Assembly (NCBI GenBank): GCA_021772335.1
Contig: JAJFMD010000007.1
Span: forward strand, 124,001-188,000
DNA: 64,000 nt
DNA from: Chlamydiota bacterium
Lineage (GTDB): Bacteria; Chlamydiota; Chlamydiia; Chlamydiales; Rhabdochlamydiaceae
Reading direction: 5' to 3'
The notes under the pieces were generated by a model. The model worked only from the letters and a program-made list of their open reading frames with translations, was not told the origin of the DNA and did no database searches. A program made the position numbers and the translations under genes. Positions 45,069 to 54,501 of the stretch are shown here, one piece after another (the stretch's first letter is position 1; each line of letters starts with the position of its first letter).

Positions 45069-45773
45069 TTACCTGCACACATTGACCGTAACAGTCTTCG
45101 GTGCATTTGTTGCCTCATCGATGAGGGTCACATCAAACTGCTCCTTAAAATCCTCTTGAGGGACAAAAAAGAGCGTGTTGATATCACTATGCGATTCTAT
45201 CACAACAGAATTAGGTGCTTTATCAGCAAAGTCTTGATCGAGCTTGGCATTAGCTTTATTCGATTTCGATCCAGCTATTACAGCAGGCACTCCAAAAACT
45301 CCTGCATAAAAAAGACTAACCGCTGGAATGACAATGAACCCAATGCCTCCAAGAACACTAAACCCCATCAGACATCCGGTCTGCCAGCCTGTTAACACCG
45401 TTCCTACCGCAAGAGAAGTGCCTCCTGCAGCCATAGCTTGCCCTTTTGTTGAAGTGTGCACCTTCTCTGCAACCTCTAGAGGATTTGCAGTGGGTATACT
45501 GAGTCGATTGTAAGAAAAAACATAGTTTCGATTGGAATCATTTCTAATGTAGAGCTGCACAGGTTGAAAGCCAGCTGCAAGCACATCTCTATCGAGATAC
45601 GTTTTACAATCAACTTCGTCAAATGCTTTACTCGCTACAGAAATTCCATGAGAAGAATTGTCTGATAAACAATAACTGATATCTTCCAAAGAACGTGATT
45701 GATAAGAAGCACATCCTGGTAATAGAGCGATTGATACAATCGTTAGTAGTCCTATTATTCGTTTGAATACCAT
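45069..45773 (-). CDS. Lipoprotein of unknown function, twin 1
   Basis: 234 residues. Lipoprotein signal with lipobox ALLPGC (Cys21), so a membrane-anchored surface or periplasmic protein. The rest has a beta-rich part around PVQLYIRNDSNRNYVFSYNR, a central hydrophobic Gly-rich segment (about 100-150) and a C-terminal part VVIESHSDINTLFFVPQED. Twin of the gene at 45923: the first 110 and last 80 residues are nearly identical, whereas residues about 112-142 in the hydrophobic segment differ. A GGAGGGAG ribosome site is shared. No family recognised. Confidence 0.82.
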   Translation of the reverse strand: MVFKRIIGLLTIVSIALLPGCASYQSRSLEDISYCLSDNSSHGISVASKAFDEVDCKTYLDRDVLAAGFQPVQLYIRNDSNRNYVFSYNRLSIPTANPLEVAEKVHTSTKGQAMAAGGTSLAVGTVLTGWQTGCLMGFSVLGGIGFIVIPAVSLFYAGVFGVPAVIAGSKSNKANAKLDQDFADKAPNSVVIESHSDINTLFFVPQEDFKEQFDVTLIDEATNAPKTVTVNVCR

Positions 45774-45922
45774 TGTTTCTCCCTCCTAATAAAATTGGGA
45801 AAAGGCAATTATACTATTTTCCCAATTTAAATATTGAATTAAAATAAAAGATGATCAAAACAATACATGCATTTTTAAAATAGAAGATGCTAATAGCAAT
45901 TAGCGTTTTCTATTTTGTACAA

Positions 45923-46630
45923 TTACCTGCACACATTGACCGTAACAGTCTTCGGTGCATTTGTTGACGCGTCGATGAAAGTCACATTAAACTGCTCCTT
46001 AAAATCCTCTTGAGGGACAAAGAATAGCGTGTTGATATCACTATGTGATTCTATCACAACAGAATTAGGCGCTTTTTCTGCAAAATCCTGATCGAGTTTT
46101 GCATTGGCTTTATTCGATTTCGATCCTGCTATTGCAGCAGGCACTCCAAAAACTCCTGCATAAAAGAGACCGAAAACACCAAAAACAGGAACCATACCCG
46201 GTGCTCCTATAGAAGCAAAAGCAATTGAAAGAAAAAGAGGCCAGCCTGTGACCAGCGTTCCGACTGCAAGAGAAGTTCCTCCTGCAGCTACAGCTTGCCC
46301 TTTTGTTGAGGTGTGCACCTTCTCTGCAACCTCTTGAGGATTTGCAGCGGGTATGCTCAATTGATCAAAAGAAAAAACATAGTTTCGATTGGAATCATTT
46401 CTAATGTAGAGTTGCACAGGTTGAAAGCCAGCTGCAAGCACATCTCTATCGAGATACGTTTTACAATCAACTTCATCAAATGCTTTACTCGCTACAGAAA
46501 TTCCATGAGAAGAACTGTCTGATAAACAATAACTGATATCTTCCAAAGAACGTGATTGATATGAAGCACATCCCGGCAATAGAGCTATTGATACAATCGT
46601 TAATAATCCAATTAATCGTTTGAATACCAT
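45923..46630 (-). CDS. Lipoprotein of unknown function, twin 2
   Basis: 235 residues, lipobox ALLPGC at 16-21. Apart from the hydrophobic middle (WPLFLSIAFASIGAPGMVPV versus WQTGCLMGFSVLGGIGFIVI in the twin), it is almost the same protein as the gene at 45069. The leader sequence, including GGAGGGAGAAACAATGG, is duplicated too, so both copies probably share the same control. A recent tandem duplication with local exchange or selection on the hydrophobic part is the simplest explanation. Confidence 0.82.
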   Translation of the reverse strand: MVFKRLIGLLTIVSIALLPGCASYQSRSLEDISYCLSDSSSHGISVASKAFDEVDCKTYLDRDVLAAGFQPVQLYIRNDSNRNYVFSFDQLSIPAANPQEVAEKVHTSTKGQAVAAGGTSLAVGTLVTGWPLFLSIAFASIGAPGMVPVFGVFGLFYAGVFGVPAAIAGSKSNKANAKLDQDFAEKAPNSVVIESHSDINTLFFVPQEDFKEQFNVTFIDASTNAPKTVTVNVCR

Positions 46631-46756
46631 TGTTTCTCCCTCCTAAAAAAATTGGGAAAAAGCAATTATGCTAACTAACTCCGTTAAAATCAATTTCAAG
46701 AAAAATCAATCATATATAAATAAATACAGACAATTCTGAAAACTATTTATTTCTCA

Positions 46757-47089
46757 TTAGCGAAAATAAGAGTTTAGGAAAACACAACACCAAGAAAAAC
46801 TAAGAACATATTTAAATTTAGACATTTTTGTGAATGACATAGCTGCGTATGTTTTTGCAACCAAGCATTTATCGTTGATATAATTGCACTTAAATTGGAA
46901 GGCATTTTACTCGTACGCGGTAAATCCCTTAAATGAGCAGCCCAATATTTTTGTAATGCACCCATTAATGTCAATTGGGTGCATTTTGTAGAGTTCAGCA
47001 CGTTCAAAAAACCTAGCTTTTTCCGCATCATACTCTAGTTCAAATGTTTGCAAATTACGCTTCGGATAAAAAAGACTACAGATTTTCAT
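46757..47089 (-). pseudogene. Degraded reading frame (low confidence), with a hairpin inside
   Basis: In the 611-base gap between 46631 and 47241 one minus frame starts with ATG at 47089 (MKICSLFYPKRNLQTFELEY) and, apart from one TAA at 46907-46909, stays open to a stop at 46757-46759. The first half reads like a protein; the second is Cys- and Phe-rich. A perfect 9-bp inverted repeat, ATGCACCCA (46956-46964) and TGGGTGCAT (46976-46984), lies within. No family recognised. The rest of the gap shows nothing beyond the leader of the gene at 47242. Confidence 0.3.
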
Positions 47090-47241
47090 AACTGTAGTAT
47101 TTTTTATCGGTATAAGGCTGATCTAAGACCGAAATAACTACTTGATCGAGACAGCTATAAAATTAAGTTAAACTACTCTAAATCATCTAAATACGCTATT
47201 ATTGTTGGCAAATTTAATCTTAACCACAAAGGAGTTGTTTT

Positions 47242-47886
47242 ATGTTCGTTGGTAATACTGACATCCCTCCAGCAGAGATACATCACATCGCAAATATCAA
47301 TAGCGAAGTTAATAACCTTGTTAGTAGATATGTTGAAACTAGAGATTTAATAGATCCTAATTTTTTCACAGCAAGAGCTGAGTTAAGAGCATCATATTGT
47401 AACGCAAATCTCTCTTCTGATGTGATTGCAAATTGCCAATCAGCCCTTTCCTCAGATGTTTCTAAAGCTGATATTGAAAGACGCTTAAATGAATGGAATA
47501 ATAAAGCTAAGCTTGGTTTGCTTTCAAAAAATGAAAATCCTGCTCTATCTGAATCAGAGTTTATTGCACAAGTTCAAGAGTTTTACTCTAATCACGAACA
47601 AACGTTAACACATCAATTTGCTGATTATGACACAGTAAAAACCAATCTTAGAGCTGCCCTTCTACCTGCTCTAAAAGAAGCGATGAATACTATTGCAAAT
47701 TTCAAATTTGGAATGGATGCTAAACCTCTTTTCGAAAGCCTTGACACTGATACTGCTCGCAAAAGCGCTATTATTGAAGATATAGGACACGCTGCTGCTA
47801 AAAATTTAGGCAGCACACACAATATTTCTGATGAGGAACTATTGAAGCGTATAGCCAATGAATGGAGCTGGAAGGCTATTTCTTAA
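47242..47886 (+). CDS. Protein of unknown function
   Basis: 214 residues; strong ribosome site AAAGGAG 9 bases before the ATG. Predicted mostly helical, rich in Ala, Asn, Glu and Leu, without signal peptide, membrane segment or known motif. Several helical blocks of about 20 residues (FFTARAELRAS, LNEWNNKAKLG, LLKRIANEWSWKA) recall helical-bundle effectors. Lone plus-strand gene between minus-strand accessory genes. Confidence 0.7.
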   Translation: MFVGNTDIPPAEIHHIANINSEVNNLVSRYVETRDLIDPNFFTARAELRASYCNANLSSDVIANCQSALSSDVSKADIERRLNEWNNKAKLGLLSKNENPALSESEFIAQVQEFYSNHEQTLTHQFADYDTVKTNLRAALLPALKEAMNTIANFKFGMDAKPLFESLDTDTARKSAIIEDIGHAAAKNLGSTHNISDEELLKRIANEWSWKAIS

Positions 47887-47923
47887 AACCTTTTCTTATA
47901 TCCCTCTTGCATAAAGAGGGATT

Positions 47924-48808
47924 TCAATTACATGGCAGCAAATGATTGCCCGTTTCTTCACGTAGCTTTTGATAATACTCTATATTCGTGTGATATGACT
48001 GTAAAAGCTCCTTGCGGTGCTTAAGGTTTTCCACTTCGCTGAACGTGGGCTCTTTCTTTTCATCGAGATCATAGTGCTTTAAGGGAGTAAATCCTGTGCT
48101 AAAAATTGCATCAGAGTGCCAATGCATAAGGTATTTTGGGAACTTGCTTTCATGCCATTCTTTCATTCCAGTAAAATTGCAATCATACGCATTCCAGTGT
48201 AACTGACTTTCCTTAAAAGAAAGCTGATAGTGCGAACAAAATGCTTCAATAGTTGAATGGGCATTACAACTGAGATCTTCTGTAAAGAGAATTTTTACAG
48301 CGTTTGGAGATTCTTGTTTAATGACTTGAAAAAGCTCATATAACTCTTTTAGTCCAATAAAAAAATCTAAATCCTCTGTTTGTTCTTGGCATTTTTTGTA
48401 AAATGAGATCAATGATGCATGAGGATTGCGAACAAGAAAGACGAATTGAATCTTAGGGTTACGAATAAATTCTTGATCATCAATTAAGAATCTCTTCACA
48501 GAAAAACTCATTTCTTTCACAAAAAGATTGTTTTTTTTTAAGCCTTCAAAGAGCTGCTGCTTCACTTTATCAAAGGAGTCTAGAGCGAATTCATTAAAAC
48601 ACTTTTTTAAACCATCAGACTCATATTTATGATTGTAGACAGCGATCATCTGTTCATTGTAAACCGCAAAATCTCCGCGATTGTCCATCATGCGTAAAAA
48701 AGCTGTCGACATCGTTCGAGGCGATGTAATCATATAGATGATCTTATGTTCACCGGCATTGAGCAATGAAAATCCGAAACAAATGAGGCCAAAAAGTCGC
48801 TTACGCAT
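47924..48808 (-). CDS. Exported sulfotransferase-like protein
   Basis: 294 residues. Signal peptide MRKRLFGLICFGFSLLNA. PAPS-binding features of sulfotransferases are visible: the 5' phosphosulfate loop ITSPRTMSTAFLRMMDN (27-43) and the 3' phosphate block FLVRNPHASLISFYKK (about 124-139). The C-terminal half with HWHSDAIFSTGF is less typical. Sulfotransferases move sulfate from PAPS to sugars, steroids or proteins. An exported copy would depend on PAPS outside the bacterial cytoplasm, for example in the host. No PAPS synthesis gene is visible here. Confidence 0.78.
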   Translation of the reverse strand: MRKRLFGLICFGFSLLNAGEHKIIYMITSPRTMSTAFLRMMDNRGDFAVYNEQMIAVYNHKYESDGLKKCFNEFALDSFDKVKQQLFEGLKKNNLFVKEMSFSVKRFLIDDQEFIRNPKIQFVFLVRNPHASLISFYKKCQEQTEDLDFFIGLKELYELFQVIKQESPNAVKILFTEDLSCNAHSTIEAFCSHYQLSFKESQLHWNAYDCNFTGMKEWHESKFPKYLMHWHSDAIFSTGFTPLKHYDLDEKKEPTFSEVENLKHRKELLQSYHTNIEYYQKLREETGNHLLPCN

Positions 48809-48908
48809 AATGAGACTGAAATAATTTGGAGCGTAGAATAGAAAAAAGACTGGTTTTTTACATCTTAAAAACCATTTAACAGTAATTAGAAATTAGCTGT
48901 TGTTTAAC

Positions 48909-49844
48909 TTAAGCAGTAGCTTGAAGTGAACCATCATCCATATGCGAATCTAATTCAACAAGATTGCCAGAGTTATTTTTATTCTTAGAGAAATTCTCTT
49001 TTGTTTCATTTACAGCATTTCCAAATATTGCCCCAAATGTAACAGAAGCACCAGCTTTAACTGCAGATATCACTGAGAGTCTTGATCCCGCAACAAGCCA
49101 GTGAAGTCCAAAGAAAGGCAAGCCAGACGCCATGAACATTACTTCTCCTGGAAAACAAACGCTGATCGCATCTTTGATATCTTCTATAATATTTTCTTTA
49201 CTGAGTTCATGCTTTTTGCTTTTGCAAACATAACCATGTTCTGCCAATAGAGAATATGTTTTTCTAGCGCTTATGGTCCCTAATAAGGCAGCTGAAGTAG
49301 AGAAAAAACCAGTAATTAGACCAATAGCCAATGAATGTCCTGGACCTGAGCCAGACCCCACTATGGGTTCTGCAATATGATTCATCGCCGGATTGAAGAC
49401 TAATCCCGCTGCAAAACAGCCTGTCGCTAAAATACAAGCCGATTTAAAGCGATCCATCATGAGTTTGGACATCCCCTCTTCTTTAAGAGATTTGACAAGA
49501 TCAAGGTCAAGAGAGAATTCTTTTCCTAACACCCTAGTTGTAAACAAATAAGCAAGCATTTCAAAACCAAAAGAGATCAAAGAACCCACGAGTGCTCCAG
49601 TTGCGGCACCCGCACCCGCACCAAGATTTCCACCAAAATAGAGGCCAATTGCCCATCCAGCTCCAGCACAGAGATATTTAGGGGTGAGCATCACCACTTT
49701 ATAGACAATTCTGGCCACTTTTAAGCTCAAAGAAGCCTCTTTTTGAACAGTATGGTGATTTAAGCTGGAATCACCGTCTATGACGCTTATTTTAAGGTCA
49801 TTAGAGCTATAAGAGCGATCTGGTAATATTTCTAACGAATTCAT
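48909..49844 (-). CDS. Multi-pass membrane protein of unknown function, paired copy 1
   Basis: 311 residues. After a polar 45-residue start come Gly/Ala-rich hydrophobic stretches (about 50-110, 140-162, 175-200 and 240-275). Shared blocks with the gene at 49975: KVARIVYKVVMLTPKYL, LFTTRVLGKEFSLD, EEGMSKLMMDRFKSACIL, ARKTYSLLAEHG and ENIIEDIKDAISVCFPGE. The lack of a signal peptide and the hydrophobic pattern are compatible with an inclusion membrane or secreted membrane protein, but the family is not known to me. Confidence 0.75.
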   Translation of the reverse strand: MNSLEILPDRSYSSNDLKISVIDGDSSLNHHTVQKEASLSLKVARIVYKVVMLTPKYLCAGAGWAIGLYFGGNLGAGAGAATGALVGSLISFGFEMLAYLFTTRVLGKEFSLDLDLVKSLKEEGMSKLMMDRFKSACILATGCFAAGLVFNPAMNHIAEPIVGSGSGPGHSLAIGLITGFFSTSAALLGTISARKTYSLLAEHGYVCKSKKHELSKENIIEDIKDAISVCFPGEVMFMASGLPFFGLHWLVAGSRLSVISAVKAGASVTFGAIFGNAVNETKENFSKNKNNSGNLVELDSHMDDGSLQATA

Positions 49845-49974
49845 AGTATATTAAAATTAAACAGTTATTAAATAAATAATTATAATCAATTAAACAATTA
49901 ATTAAAATAATTATTTTAAATTACTAACAATTAATAAATTAGAATATAATTGGCAATTCATAAGTTATTGATAT

Positions 49975-50898
49975 TCAGGCGCTAACAAGATGCTCTTGCT
50001 TTGATGAAGGACGGAAAATCGAGAATGATTTGGGCTTTATCTTAAAGCTTCTTGAAGCTTCTGCTAAACCATGCCCTACTGAGCAGCCAATTGTCGCTGA
50101 ACCGCCATTTTGCATGGTCGATATGATAGATAATTTGCTTGAAGCAAACAACCAACGAAGTCCCCTAAACGGCATATCAACAGCTAGAGACAAAGCCTCA
50201 CCGGGCAATCCGACGACGATGGCATCTTTGACATATTCCTTGATATTCTCTCTATGAAATTCATGCTCTGGGCTTCTGCTTACAATTCCACGCTCAGCAA
50301 GATAAGAGTACGTTTTGCGAGCTCCGAGCGCAGCTAAGAAAGCCGCTGCAGTTGAATGCACAGCCGTAATGAGAGCGATCGCTAAGAAAGCTATTGAACC
50401 TGTATGAGAGCGCCCTACAAGAGGTCTTGCAATATGATTCACAACGGGGGTAAAGACAATAGCAGCGGCAGCGCACTCTACGGATAGAATACACGCTGAT
50501 TTAAAGCGATCTTTGAGGATTTTGACCATTCCCTCTTCTTTCAACTCCTTTTCAAAGTTGGGATCCAGAGAAAAGGGCTTTCCCAATACTCTAGTCATGA
50601 ACAAATAAGAGATGCCTTCTATTCCAAATGAGACCGCACAACCAACATAAGTGCCTAAAAATGCGCCCACTCCAGCACCAAGAATGCCGCCGCAAGCCCA
50701 GCCGATCATCTCTCCAACACCCGCAAAAAGGTACTGCGGGGAGACCATTACAACCTTGTATGCGATTCTAGCGACTTTCAGGTTAAATGAGGGCTCTGTT
50801 TGCACAGAATGGTCTTCCCATTCCGAACACTCAGAAAGGTCACTAGAGGTCTCTAGCATAGAATTCGAAGCTAGTTCGCTTTTACTTACGCAAGTCAT
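49975..50898 (-). CDS. Multi-pass membrane protein of unknown function, paired copy 2
   Basis: 307 residues, tandem paralog of the gene at 48909 with the same topology: polar N-terminus with EWEDHSVQTEPSFNLKVARI, Gly-rich membrane region, RVLGKPFSLD, EEGMVKILKDRFKSACIL, ARKTYSYLAERG and ENIKEYVKDAIVVGLPGEA. N- and C-terminal tails differ from the other copy, while the core is kept. The separating gap (49845-49974) is almost only A and T. No enzyme motif. Confidence 0.75.
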   Translation of the reverse strand: MTCVSKSELASNSMLETSSDLSECSEWEDHSVQTEPSFNLKVARIAYKVVMVSPQYLFAGVGEMIGWACGGILGAGVGAFLGTYVGCAVSFGIEGISYLFMTRVLGKPFSLDPNFEKELKEEGMVKILKDRFKSACILSVECAAAAIVFTPVVNHIARPLVGRSHTGSIAFLAIALITAVHSTAAAFLAALGARKTYSYLAERGIVSRSPEHEFHRENIKEYVKDAIVVGLPGEALSLAVDMPFRGLRWLFASSKLSIISTMQNGGSATIGCSVGHGLAEASRSFKIKPKSFSIFRPSSKQEHLVSA

Positions 50899-51081
50899 AT
50901 AACTATATAATATTAATCTTCATATTGAACCATTATAATTATAAATATAATTTAACTCAAATAATTAATAATTAGTAATATAATAATTATTTTAAAACAG
51001 CTGAACGCGCATTAGAGCCGTTCTAGGCTCAATTGAAGTAGAGAACTCAAGAGATTTTAAGCTCTTTGAACAGGGGAAGAA

Positions 51082-51846
51082 CTATTTAACCAATTGGGAG
51101 AAAGAGAGAGGGCTCCCTTTTTCTATAAATTGATCAATTTGATTAAATCTTAAATTACAGCGAGGGTCAGATAGATCCCCAAACCATATTCTCCATACCA
51201 TCTGATCGCGTGCATCGTTCGCTTGCGTTGCTTGAATCGAAAAGACATACCATCTGTCATTCTTGCCTTGAAATAGATAAGTAGCACCAATGAGATCATC
51301 AGGCAGTGGATAATCTATTGGACAATCGATCAATGACTTCTCAAAAGTGGATAGAGTCTTTTGATATACTTCTTGTTGGATAACCGAGCGACTGGACAAA
51401 CCTTCTTTTGGATAAACAACCAAAAGCTTTCCACCAAAAGCGAGCATGTTTCTTACTGTGTTGACACGCTTTTGAATAGTTTTGATACGAGATGGATCAC
51501 CAGCTAATTCTTTAGTCGTTAGATCGATTATATCTCCTTCAGTACACAGTGGTGTTGCTGGCATAGGAGTATGGATTGCTCCAATTAGCGTAGTGACATC
51601 ACCCGTTTGTAAATACTGCGCTAATACTTGCTCTATAGCAGCTTGACATAAGACAAAAGATGGCCTTAATTGAGCATCCTCTCCCTGTCTTTCAACATAC
51701 CCTTCATCTAAAAGATCCGTAATTACCGTTTTATCAACATTCTGCTCTTGCTGAACTAAAGCGTGGAATCCCTCATCCATCAAAGGGAAAGTGTTTGCAT
51801 ATGTTGTTAGACAACCGATCAAAAAAGAGAGAAAGTAATATTTCAT
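51082..51846 (-). CDS. Exported protein of unknown function
   Basis: 254 residues. Signal peptide MKYYFLSFLIGCLTTYA. The mature part is mixed, with KLLVVYPKEGLSSRS, DDLIGATYLFQGKNDRWYVF and QMVWRIWFGDLSDPRCN; the KNDRWYVFSIQATQAND block looks like a beta-sheet. Two or three Cys could form disulfides in the periplasm. No family recognised. Divergent from the GH15-like gene; both are exported and might be related in function, which the sequence does not prove. Confidence 0.75.
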   Translation of the reverse strand: MKYYFLSFLIGCLTTYANTFPLMDEGFHALVQQEQNVDKTVITDLLDEGYVERQGEDAQLRPSFVLCQAAIEQVLAQYLQTGDVTTLIGAIHTPMPATPLCTEGDIIDLTTKELAGDPSRIKTIQKRVNTVRNMLAFGGKLLVVYPKEGLSSRSVIQQEVYQKTLSTFEKSLIDCPIDYPLPDDLIGATYLFQGKNDRWYVFSIQATQANDARDQMVWRIWFGDLSDPRCNLRFNQIDQFIEKGSPLSFSQLVK

Positions 51847-52045
51847 AAATCTATCTATTGTAATGAATTAATTAGGACGATGTTTATTATTCCAAAGTTC
51901 AATTTTAAAGAAAATCTCTTTCGCTAATTTTCTTCGACCTCCCCCATAGTAGATTCTGTGCTCAAAAAGCAACTAAGAAGAAATAGAGGCTTTTCATTGA
52001 ATAGTAAAAGATATTTTCATAATTTGAAAATTCAGCTGAGGATTT

Positions 52046-53662
52046 ATGACATCTTTTAAAAAGTTTTTTTACATTTTATATTTACCCCTTTCTCTTTGTG
52101 CTCATACGCCAACAAAAGAGAGTACTGTTTTACATCGCAAACAACTACAAGAGCTCATTTCTCCCTCTTGTGTTGCCCTGCCAGAAGGTGGTTTTGTCTA
52201 CTATTTTCATCCTGACCTATTTCCTTGGCTTGAAAAACCACTGACTAGTCAAACAGTTCAAACTCTTCGTCAAAAGCTCTCTCCACATTTACAAATCCCT
52301 TTCTCCAAAGAGGGATTTACCAAAGCTTCTTCAAGGAGAGATGATGGTGAAATTGATGAAACAAACTACTCAGCAATATGGGTGCGTGATGCTAGCTGGC
52401 ACTACTTTGGATTGAAAATAACAAACAAGATGGATGCAAAACGTCTCATTATGAATTTACTGAGATTTTATTCTTCTGAGGAACAAATTAACCGTTTTCT
52501 TACTGTCATTGCTTCACCACAAATAGCCAATCCACAATGCAATGCTAATGCTCATATGGACGTTCCCTTGATTCGATTTTCAGGTCAATCGTTGTCCCAT
52601 CATCAGGTTGAGGGATCTGATCAAGAATGGAATCATTTGCAGTTTGATTCTCATGGTTTATTTTTGCTTGCCATTTCAGATGCAGTGCGTAGTAATATCA
52701 TTTCTGCTGAAGATCTCAATGAGAAATCCTATGAGATCCTTTCTCTTTTTCCCGCATTTTTTACTCAGACAAAGTATTGGGAGCGCACTGATGCAGGCCC
52801 TTGGGAAGAAGAGCTCATTCCTAATGCTTCTACAGTAGGACTTATTGCTGCGGGTCTTAGAGAATATCAAAACACTCTGCTCAAAAATATTACAATTAAA
52901 CAGCAGTTAGATCTCATTGCTAAAAAAAATGGCACCGTAATTGCGTCTTCATTATGCCCGCAGCATATTGAAATGCTTTTTCAAAAGGGCTTAGCCAAAG
53001 TTGAATATAACTTAAGTTTGGGAGGTGAAGCGCCTGATCTCAGTGGTAAAGAGATCAATCGAAATGCCGATGCAGCGTTGCTATTTCTCTGCTACCCTGA
53101 TCAAGCTTTGTTTGCCGATAATTCTGAAAAAACACAAACAATCCTCAACATCACTCTAGGGCTAGTTGGTCCTTACGGAGTGTATCGATATAAAAACGAT
53201 GCTTATCAAGCGCTAAACTATTGGATAAACTACGATATCCCATCTGCTATAGGTGGAGAAAAAACGGTTGATCTGAAGATTGCTACAAGATTTGAAAAGG
53301 GGTATATGCCAAGCAATCAACCCTACGATGCGCAGTGGTTCTTTGATTCAATTTTTGCAGGCGTTTACTACAACCTCTCTCTAATAACGCATGATCAAAC
53401 ACTACAAAAATATTATCTCCAAAGAGGTGACGTACACCTTAAACGCGCTTTGGGGCAATTCACCGGCCCTAATACCTATGCTGCAAATGGAGAGAAGCTC
53501 ATGCCCATGTCTCTTCCAGAGAGCATTAATACTGTCTTTGATGCAAACTATCTATTCAAGCCCATGCCTTCACCGATTTGTCCGCTTGGATGGTCAGTAG
53601 CTACAATGCAAATGGCACTCGAGAAAGCAGAAAAAGCGCACCAGTGCTACGAAATTCAATGA
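52046..53662 (+). CDS. Exported GH15-like (alpha/alpha)6-barrel glycosidase-related protein
   Basis: 538 residues, ribosome site GAGGA. Signal peptide to about residue 18 (LPLSLCA). Blocks typical of GH15/phosphorylase-kinase-like barrels: YSAIWVRDASWHYFGLKI, HHQVEGSDQEWNHLQFDSHG, YWERTDAGPWEEE, NASTVGLIAAGLREY and a late PYDAQWFFDSIFAGVYYNL. The Glu/Asp residues in WEEE and RD are candidate catalytic groups. Likely action on alpha-glucans or oligosaccharides in the periplasm or inclusion. The 3' end overlaps the convergent cyclase gene by 7 bases. Confidence 0.78.
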   Translation: MTSFKKFFYILYLPLSLCAHTPTKESTVLHRKQLQELISPSCVALPEGGFVYYFHPDLFPWLEKPLTSQTVQTLRQKLSPHLQIPFSKEGFTKASSRRDDGEIDETNYSAIWVRDASWHYFGLKITNKMDAKRLIMNLLRFYSSEEQINRFLTVIASPQIANPQCNANAHMDVPLIRFSGQSLSHHQVEGSDQEWNHLQFDSHGLFLLAISDAVRSNIISAEDLNEKSYEILSLFPAFFTQTKYWERTDAGPWEEELIPNASTVGLIAAGLREYQNTLLKNITIKQQLDLIAKKNGTVIASSLCPQHIEMLFQKGLAKVEYNLSLGGEAPDLSGKEINRNADAALLFLCYPDQALFADNSEKTQTILNITLGLVGPYGVYRYKNDAYQALNYWINYDIPSAIGGEKTVDLKIATRFEKGYMPSNQPYDAQWFFDSIFAGVYYNLSLITHDQTLQKYYLQRGDVHLKRALGQFTGPNTYAANGEKLMPMSLPESINTVFDANYLFKPMPSPICPLGWSVATMQMALEKAEKAHQCYEIQ

Positions 53663-54357
53663 GCTGCAGATTTTTTAACAAGGCCAACAATTCTGATGGG
53701 AGCTTCTGTCGCATTTTGAGCGCGGATAGGTAGAGCGATGACCATTGCTCCTTTTGGAGGAAGTAAGGAACAATCCGCGATGTTTTCGATGATGTACTTC
53801 TCTGCGCCTAAGATGATTTTATGAACAGGAAAAGAGTGATCTAAGCAATCGGGAGAAAGCGTATCGATTGCAATGCCCACTACGTTTCTTTGAAGTAATA
53901 GTTCTGCAGCTTCTTTGGAAAATACAGGAAAATGCATCTGACCATTAGCATCTTCATTGCGGTACTGATCGGGACTCTGCCAATACCGACTCCATCCAGT
54001 ATAACCTATGACGAGAGAATGCTCAGGAACTAATCCGAATTGCTTTTCATAATGTTCTATATCTTCCAAAGAAATTTCGTAATCTTCATGTGCCTTTGTT
54101 GAAACATCAATGACACAAGCTGGAGCAATGAGTTGTTGAAGAGGCAGATCATCAATTGCAGATCCACCTTGTATACGATGAGAAGGAGCGTCGATATGAG
54201 TGCCTATTCCCGCATGCATTTTTATCTGTTGCACACGAAACGTTTGATCATAATCTAGTTTTACTTCGAGGTGGAAGCCGCATGAACCATTCCAAGTTGG
54301 GACTTGGGAAGATAGTGGATGTGTTAGATCAATAATGGAAAAATCTTCAAAAAACAT
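53656..54357 (-). CDS. Cyclase family protein (kynurenine formamidase-like metal hydrolase)
   Basis: 233 residues. The metal motif MHAGIGTHIDAPSH supplies His48, His54, Asp56 and His60, as in the cyclase/KynB family; FSIIDLTHPLSSQVPTW at the start is also typical. Members hydrolyse N-formylkynurenine or similar amides or esters. A tryptophan pathway is not visible around it, so the substrate is open. No signal peptide. A decayed copy of its 5' part lies at 55322. Confidence 0.87.
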   Translation of the reverse strand: MFFEDFSIIDLTHPLSSQVPTWNGSCGFHLEVKLDYDQTFRVQQIKMHAGIGTHIDAPSHRIQGGSAIDDLPLQQLIAPACVIDVSTKAHEDYEISLEDIEHYEKQFGLVPEHSLVIGYTGWSRYWQSPDQYRNEDANGQMHFPVFSKEAAELLLQRNVVGIAIDTLSPDCLDHSFPVHKIILGAEKYIIENIADCSLLPPKGAMVIALPIRAQNATEAPIRIVGLVKKSAAH

Positions 54358-54501
54358 GACCGCCTATAAAGAGGAAATTTTATATTAATTAAAACATAGA
54401 GAAGCTAAAAATACACATCCTTTGTTTTAAGTTCTTTAACTTTGAATTTGTCTGGAGTAAGATTTCAGGAACAAATCAAAGTCCCCATTTCGGAGTTATT
54501 T

